Notes under the pieces: generated by a model
The model's input: the letters and a program-made list of their open reading frames with translations, nothing else
The model's database searches: none
What the model was told of the DNA's origin: nothing
From: Acheta domesticus
Lineage: Eukaryota > Arthropoda > Insecta > Orthoptera > Gryllidae
Reading direction: 5' to 3'
Assembly: GCA_031308135.1 (NCBI GenBank)
Contig: JAHLJT010000631.1
Span: 198,255,126-198,319,125 of the forward strand
DNA: 64,000 nucleotides
Program-made: the position numbers and the translations under genes
Part shown: positions 62,401-64,000 of the stretch, one piece after another
Layout: every line of letters begins with the position of its first letter
Position numbering within the stretch: the stretch's first letter is position 1

Positions 62401-63559
62401 TCTTTTTTGTTACTTCCCATACCTCAGACTCATAAAGTGCAATATTCTCTACAACGGTCTTTAGAATTTTTCTCTTTACACTCTTGCTTAATTTATCTTC
62501 CCATATTTTTTAATTTTTTCAAAATAATAATGATTTTTGAAACATTAATTTTTTGTGATTGAGGAAACATTTAAATAAGTAGGAAGTAGAATGGTGTTCT
62601 GAGTATTTATTCTCTCTCTCTCTGTCTCTCCCTCTCTGTCTCTCCCTCTCTGTCTCTCCCTCTCTGTCTCTCCCTCTCTGTCTCTCCCTCTCTGTCTCTG
62701 TCTCTCTCTCTGTCTGTCTCTCTCTCTCTCTCTACACAGCAACATTCTGTACACATTAATAAATTAATGTGTATATTTGATGCAAGTAGTAGATGCATAT
62801 AATTTGCTGATTTGAAGCTCAATAGACGCTTCACTAACTTTGACTAGAAAAATCCAGTTTGTTGCACCCTGAGAAATATATATATCTGTTTTAGTAAGAT
62901 GTAATAATTCATCTATTTATTTACTTATTGTTTAGTGCTTTATTTCACAAAAAAGGTGAACTTTAATTGGTAATTCACAGAGCAAGAAATTCATTGAAAA
63001 TAATTCTGTTCCTAAAGTGTTTAAAATAGTTTTTAAAGTTCAGAATGCCTCATTAGAATTTTCTAATATATTGGATCAAAATGTATATTTTTTGTTGCTT
63101 TAACAGGTGAAAATTACTCAGAGTTTATCAAATGGCAAGGGTCCTGCTGGGCGTCGTGGTGGCTCACTTGATACAAGAAGAGGTTCATTAAGTTCCCTTA
63201 CTGGTGATGTAACAGTATCATCAAATGAGAGTGGTAATCCTGCTACAGGAAATACATCTCTCAATGGTGATGTGTCTATGATGTTCCTGTCACCTGCTGC
63301 AACTCGTAACCCAGGTCTTCCTAATGGACCAGCTGCTCCTCTAATGAATGGGGACCACAGTGGCCCTGTCCGACCTGGAGCACCTCCAGTTGCAGCAGTT
63401 CACCAGGCTGTGACACAAGCTGGAGGTCGCTTGCTGCCACAACTTCAGCCAAGACCTATGGGTCAACAAGGAGGAAACCCTCTCGGTGCTAAATGCAACG
63501 GAAGTGTTCCTGCAGAGGCTGGCCCTATCTCACAAGAGATCTGCAACCATGCTCAGAAA
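22395..63559 (+). CDS. Zmynd8: ZMYND8-type chromatin reader (PHD-bromodomain-PWWP), exons 1-10, 3' end beyond window
   Basis: Joined exons 22395-22624, 26467-26896, 29124-29293, 32441-32525, 48384-48564, 50223-50356, 51328-51543, 51750-51971, 56925-61241 and 63107-63559 give 6,438 nt = 2,146 codons, open throughout with consistent phases. Domains: basic Lys/Arg patch (KRKRDK, KRRR) near residues 180-215; C4HC3 PHD finger (225-270); bromodomain (306-395) with AHPMDL and the acetyl-lysine Asn in CIIFN; Cys/His zinc linker (CPDC...H...C, 394-410); PWWP (411-482) with [13 protein letters not shown]; then a very long disordered region. Known of the family: ZMYND8 reads H3K4me1/H3K14ac and H3K36me2, acts at enhancers and DNA breaks, and recruits NuRD and KDM5 through its C-terminus. 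Human ZMYND8 is about 1,190 residues, so this one is far longer. The MYND finger is not in the window. Confidence 0.93.
22625..26466 (+). other. ZMYND8 intron 1
   Basis: 3.8 kb, AT-rich apart from the GC-rich island at 23760-24260 and a moderately CpG-containing stretch to about 25480. No exon recognised. Confidence 0.7.
23760..24260. promoter_or_regulatory. GC-rich island in ZMYND8 intron 1
   Basis: Sharp GC/CpG peak (cgccgc, ggcggcggcg runs, 'ggggggaggggagggggtcg' at 24050) in AT-rich surroundings. Open frames run on both strands, as expected from base composition, without recognisable domains. Could be an alternative promoter or enhancer; no direct evidence. Confidence 0.35.
26467..26896 (+). 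CDS. Zmynd8: ZMYND8 coding exon 2
   Basis: 430 nt from [13 protein letters not shown] to NLKTDGTYQ. Acceptor 'gttgtttcag', consensus donor GTAAGT, phase 0 end. It encodes the basic, nuclear-localisation-like KRKRDK and KRRR patches, as found just before the PHD finger in ZMYND8. Confidence 0.88.
27700..28180. promoter_or_regulatory. GC-rich island in ZMYND8 intron 2
   Basis: Dense CpG ('gtccgggcgcgcgggg' at 27744, ccgccgccgccg at 27890, 'gtgacgtcacgcgcgcag' at 28157, which contains a CRE-like TGACGTCA). Position directly 5' of an open CENP-B-like frame suggests an internal promoter. Confidence 0.4.
28356..28796 (+). CDS. Candidate alternative first exon or Tigger remnant: CENP-B-type helix-turn-helix
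   Basis: 147 open codons from ATG 28356 to a GTGTGT donor-like site at 28797 (the frame stays open to 28931). [20 protein letters not shown] resembles the end of the first CENP-B/pogo helix-turn-helix. [20 protein letters not shown] followed by [16 protein letters not shown] and [20 protein letters not shown] matches the second (HTH_Tnp_Tc5) domain. Only the DNA-binding half is present: no DDE catalytic domain follows, and the tail ([20 protein letters not shown]) is linker-like. The 5' half of the first helix-turn-helix is not in this frame. If spliced at 28796, the phase (0) matches the PHD exon at 29124. Alternative: a truncated Tigger fragment that has stayed open by chance. Domain call fairly sure; exon status unproven. 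Confidence 0.45.
29124..29293 (+). CDS. Zmynd8: ZMYND8 exon 3: PHD finger
   Basis: [32 protein letters not shown] and EEWVCPECM supply the C4HC3 zinc ligands. It ends in a split AG|G codon at a GTGGGT donor. In this family the PHD finger packs with the bromodomain and PWWP into one histone-reading module. Confidence 0.95.
29294..32440 (+). other. ZMYND8 intron 3
   Basis: 3.1 kb, strongly AT-rich. 31200-31400 is less AT-rich and may be an old repeat. No exon or identifiable element. Confidence 0.65.
32441..32525 (+). CDS. Zmynd8: ZMYND8 exon 4: PHD-bromodomain linker helix
   Basis: 85 nt: one base completing Arg, then [20 protein letters not shown] and HRMKAYPG. Acceptor 'tttgcatag', consensus donor GTAAGT, phase 0 end. 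It matches the L(S/T)(L/I)(D/E)QL...LK.A...MK segment preceding the ZMYND8 bromodomain. Confidence 0.92.
32526..33070. promoter_or_regulatory. GC-rich island abutting exon 4
   Basis: Begins right at the exon 4 donor. Contains (CCG)n and (TCC)n runs at 32567-32610, a GCGCGCGCGCG stretch near 32730 and many CpGs. Long open frames on both strands are a composition effect. Possible internal promoter; no transcript evidence. Confidence 0.35.
35119..35480 (+). repeat. Retroposon fragment, family also at 45330 and 47075
   Basis: Starts 'actagcagaatttcctcatg', similar to the head of the element at 47079 ('actaactggtacccccggcg'), and shares with 45343-45570 a C-rich stretch, 'gtgggcagct.t.agcagatg' and 'aaagca.aatggtg.tattggaatga'-like blocks. 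Class not established. Confidence 0.45.
35484..35660. repeat. 31-bp minisatellite, about 5.7 copies
   Basis: Unit core 'aggaaattatgggctttgag' recurs every 31 bp. The first four units are nearly identical; the last two are diverged and run into a T-stretch. Confidence 0.95.
39252..39304. repeat. (ATT)n microsatellite
   Basis: About 16 ATT units with 'cttcttcttcttc' just before. Confidence 0.93.
43190..43410 (-). repeat. Possible SINE-like or retroposon fragment
   Basis: Moderate-GC segment; on the minus strand it carries a box-B-like 'agttcaagtcc' (43391-43401). Its translation ([20 protein letters not shown]) resembles spurious ORFs common to insect dispersed repeats. A 25-bp direct repeat flanks a larger region that includes it (see findings). 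Weak call. Confidence 0.3.
43940..44100. repeat. Degenerate lead-in of the 28-bp minisatellite
   Basis: Irregular units around 'gaaggtgaa(g)acgatgcg' of 24-30 bp spacing, grading into the regular array that follows. Confidence 0.8.
44101..45224. repeat. 28-bp minisatellite, about 40 copies, higher-order structure
   Basis: Unit 'cagacgatgcggaggacg' + k'TAAAAGGTG' with period exactly 28 bp (44161 to 44189 and on). Units vary at two positions (gc/ga/aa/gg before AGACG; ACGG or ACGT before TAAAA). A ten-unit pattern of these variants starting near 44210 recurs 476 bp (17 units) downstream. Minus-strand frames stay open only through the ACGG-type units (45236-44936), so the apparent repeat protein is a by-product of the array. 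Confidence 0.97.
45330..45600 (+). repeat. Retroposon fragment, family also at 35119 and 47075
   Basis: C-rich block followed by 'gtgggcagctgtcagcagat' and 'gcagaatggtggtattggaa', paralleling 35200-35480. It sits directly after the 28-bp array. Confidence 0.45.
46891..46930. repeat. Perfect 14-bp inverted repeat, 12-nt loop
   Basis: 'taatattaattaac' (46891-46904) and its exact complement 'gttaattaatatta' (46917-46930). AT-only stem apart from the last pair. Confidence 0.85.
47075..47885 (+). mobile_element. Retroposon with 3' CAAACAAACA-type tail
   Basis: Head 'actaactggtacccccggcg' at 47079, a long pyrimidine-rich tract (47137-47580), a unique portion with 'gcatcttgtgctgcagtg' and 'ccatctagtgg', and tail 'aaacaaccaaacaaacattg' (47826-47845) followed by 'atatattaga'. 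Layout typical of the ancient arthropod retroposons that start 'actagctg..ccc.cgg' and end in CAAACAAA-type tails. Family name not assigned. Confidence 0.5.
47887..47937. repeat. (TA)n microsatellite
   Basis: About 25 perfect AT/TA dinucleotides directly after the retroposon tail. Confidence 0.95.
48384..48564 (+). CDS. Zmynd8: ZMYND8 exon 5: bromodomain, first part
   Basis: 60 codons plus one base: [60 protein letters not shown]. Acceptor 'gttttacag', donor GTAAGT. Contains the ZA loop and the conserved Asn (CIIFN) that anchors acetyl-lysine. Confidence 0.95.
48565..50222 (+). other. ZMYND8 intron 5
   Basis: Largely occupied by the family-G repeat copy (48663 to about 50020). Confidence 0.7.
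48663..50020 (+). repeat. Dispersed repeat 'family G', longest copy
   Basis: The head 'actttcctgtatacatac...gtaatgctgtgaaaaa' matches 63858-63940 and, inverted, 6890-7125. The body contains diverged internal repeats around 'cggctccaaatttttt' (about 48990, 49300, 49620, 49870, 49930), each followed by '(g/c)(a/g)ggatagtgct'-like sequence in some units. The right boundary is approximate. Confidence 0.6.
50223..50356 (+). CDS. Zmynd8: ZMYND8 exon 6: bromodomain end and zinc linker
   Basis: Two bases complete His, then 44 codons: [20 protein letters not shown] and [13 protein letters not shown]...SWFIEVC. Acceptor 'tttttccag', donor GTAAGT, phase 0 end. The CPDC...H...C ligands form the zinc element between bromodomain and PWWP. 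Confidence 0.94.
50357..51327 (+). other. ZMYND8 intron 6
   Basis: 971 bp, AT-rich. The short open frame at 50555-50740 has no family resemblance; nothing else seen. Confidence 0.7.
51328..51543 (+). CDS. Zmynd8: ZMYND8 exon 7: PWWP domain
   Basis: 72 codons, phase 0 both ends: [55 protein letters not shown]. Acceptor 'taattgcag', donor GTGAGT. FWPA and FFG.HDRAWV are hallmark PWWP motifs forming the H3K36me and DNA-binding surface. Confidence 0.96.
51750..51971 (+). CDS. Zmynd8: ZMYND8 exon 8: post-PWWP helix
   Basis: 74 codons, phase 0 both ends: [59 protein letters not shown]. Acceptor 'cattgcacag', donor GTGAGT. It corresponds to the (I/V)..(I/L)R..FG.F.Y.PFRTP segment after the PWWP in ZMYND8. 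Confidence 0.94.
53097..53337 (+). repeat. Left inverted repeat of composite element
   Basis: From 'agctctctaaacgg' through 'gtttccagccttagtttgca' and 'ccacatggtaagtacataca' to 'ctttgccataataattg'. Matches the reverse complement of 55645-55876 over its whole length with scattered mismatches and small indels. Confidence 0.85.
53389..53444. repeat. (CT)n microsatellite
   Basis: About 28 uninterrupted TC units, then 'gtgtctctctctcg'. Confidence 0.95.
53740..54840 (+). pseudogene. Harbinger-like (DDE_Tnp_4) transposase remnant
   Basis: Across frames the plus strand shows LFKLKTGK (near 53920), [24 protein letters not shown] (54125, first catalytic Asp), [29 protein letters not shown] (near 54225), [20 protein letters not shown] (54338), [12 protein letters not shown] (54419), then [14 protein letters not shown] (near 54505, catalytic Glu), [20 protein letters not shown] and [19 protein letters not shown]. 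This is the order of a DDE_Tnp_4 endonuclease. The second catalytic Asp of the expected LDRGF motif reads LSLGF, and there are several frameshifts and stops, so the enzyme is dead. Confidence 0.75.
55170..55645 (-). mobile_element. Jockey-like LINE reverse transcriptase fragment, minus strand
   Basis: The reverse complement reads [35 protein letters not shown], then [14 protein letters not shown] and [14 protein letters not shown], consecutive jockey/CR1 blocks following the catalytic site. Its 5' end coincides with the inner edge of the right inverted repeat. Confidence 0.72.
55645..55876 (-). repeat. Right inverted repeat of composite element
   Basis: Complement of 53097-53337: 'aaatgccataaaatgattat', 'gtacataccatgtggatat' and 'tgcaaactaaggctggaaac' appear in reverse order. 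The outer end, 'cagagct', faces an unrelated T-run. Confidence 0.85.
56925..61241 (+). CDS. Zmynd8: ZMYND8 exon 9: giant disordered-region exon (1,439 codons)
   Basis: 4,317 nt, phase 0 at both ends, acceptor 'tctctttacag', donor GTAGGT; from [16 protein letters not shown] to [11 protein letters not shown]. Sub-regions: acidic/Ser-Pro-rich with two sumoylation-type motifs (IKQEPEE at 57267, IKDEL at 57440); [12 protein letters not shown] (57325); a conserved-looking [20 protein letters not shown] stretch (58171); a Ser/Asn tract (58363-58530); a Lys/Glu/Gln-rich charged tract of about 600 residues (58580-60380); another [11 protein letters not shown] (60505); and a Pro/Thr/Ser-rich tail ending [12 protein letters not shown]. 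Homology of the low-complexity parts cannot be judged, but the frame is intact and both splice phases fit. Confidence 0.9.
61970..62500 (-). mobile_element. LINE reverse transcriptase C-terminus, minus strand
   Basis: The reverse complement reads [51 protein letters not shown], then [20 protein letters not shown] and RRGRPRLTW, the fingerprint (LYG.E.W....... E....R, RL...GH..RM, GRRRGRP...W) of the C-terminal region of arthropod LINE enzymes. Stops are present; dead. Confidence 0.8.
62610..62733. repeat. CT/GT-rich simple repeat
   Basis: Repeats of 'tctctctgtctctccc' (16-bp period, about 5 regular copies) inside a CT-rich run. Confidence 0.92.
63107..63559 (+). CDS. Zmynd8: ZMYND8 exon 10
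   Basis: 151 codons, phase 0 both ends: [20 protein letters not shown] through [16 protein letters not shown]. Acceptor 'tttaacag', donor GTATGT. Gly/Pro/Ser-rich; the last residues look like the start of the helical segment that precedes the C-terminal coiled coil and MYND finger, which must lie past the right edge. Confidence 0.88.
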
Positions 63560-64000
63560 GTATGTATGTTATTTGTACAAAATTATAATTATTTATTCAT
63601 AATATTGACAGTGCAATGAAACAGAATTCACTCCAGAGTTAATATATTAAGCCCACAGACAGTTAATTATTTATTTTGTACAATTAATGATAATTATATT
63701 GATAGCTCATCCATTTCTAAAAAAAGCATACTGAGATTTACTTAATCCATTTACTGCCTGTGCGTGAAGCTCTGGGTAAACATTTTTTAATTTTCTGGGA
63801 AAGTAGTTTGTTATTATTATTTAACCCAATTATGATAATTTGAAGTCATTTTTTTAACTTTCCTGTATACATATGTATATACAGAGTAATGTATGTAGTA
63901 TAGAAAAGTTATATAATGCTGCGTGGAAAAACAGTGGATTTTCAGCAGAAAAAAAATCATTGCAAGGCCCTGTTAACTAAAACTTGGATAAATCCAGTTG
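63560..64000 (+). other. ZMYND8 intron 10 (partial)
   Basis: AT-rich; its last 143 bp are the head of a family-G repeat. No exon seen. Confidence 0.8.
63858..64000 (+). repeat. Dispersed repeat 'family G', head, cut by window edge
   Basis: 'actttcctgtatacatat...tatataatgctg' matches 48663 onward at roughly nine bases in ten over the first 65 bp, then diverges. Confidence 0.75.

Larger units (their letters stand above)
61242..63106 (+). other. ZMYND8 intron 9
   Basis: 1.9 kb with a LINE fragment (61970-62500) and a CT-rich simple repeat (62610-62733); otherwise AT-rich. Confidence 0.75.

Overview
This is animal nuclear DNA, almost certainly from an arthropod and most likely an insect with a large, repeat-rich genome. 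The evidence is AT-rich introns of up to 16 kb with GT-AG boundaries, two recognisable metazoan genes, and degraded jockey-like and RTE-like LINEs, mariner, a Harbinger-like (DDE_Tnp_4) transposase, a tRNA-derived SINE, microsatellites and minisatellites. No prokaryotic, organellar or viral gene was seen. The species cannot be named from the sequence alone. 

Layout. (1) 1-19,004, minus strand: the first five coding exons (247 codons, all splice phases consistent) of a myotubularin-related protein 9 (MTMR9) orthologue. Its 3' part lies beyond the left edge. The introns hold two copies of one dispersed repeat (1,480 and 11,300), a SINE nested in the first copy, LINE remnants in both orientations, an internally deleted mariner, and the corpse of a multi-copy arthropod gene at about 13.0-14.1 kb. 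(2) About 20,040-20,440: a GC- and CpG-rich segment between the divergent genes, probably a shared bidirectional promoter; a candidate 5' UTR exon of the right-hand gene ends at 20,424. (3) 22,395-63,559, plus strand: ten coding exons (2,146 codons, all phases consistent) of a ZMYND8-type chromatin reader: basic N-terminus, PHD finger, bromodomain, zinc-binding linker, PWWP, then one giant 4,317-bp exon encoding a disordered Ser-rich and Lys/Glu-rich region. The C-terminal coiled coil and MYND finger expected for this family would lie beyond the right edge. 

Within the ZMYND8 introns there are several GC-rich islands (23.76-24.26, 27.7-28.2 and 32.5-33.1 kb, and patches in 36.7-43.4 kb), a 1.3-kb, 28-bp-period minisatellite with higher-order structure (43.9-45.2 kb), and a composite element bounded by inverted repeats of about 235 bp (53.1-55.9 kb) carrying a dead Harbinger-like transposase. 

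The most interesting candidate is an open 147-codon stretch with a CENP-B/Tigger-type DNA-binding domain (28,356-28,796). It sits just 3' of a GC-rich island, one short intron upstream of the PHD exon, and ends at a possible splice donor whose phase matches that exon. If used, it would give an alternative ZMYND8 product with a transposon-derived DNA-binding domain fused to the PHD-bromo-PWWP reader. This is a hypothesis from reading frame and position only; the donor is weak and the piece may simply be transposon debris. MTMR9 (phosphoinositide regulation in the cytoplasm) and ZMYND8 (nuclear chromatin reader) have no known joint pathway; their link here is the apparent shared promoter.
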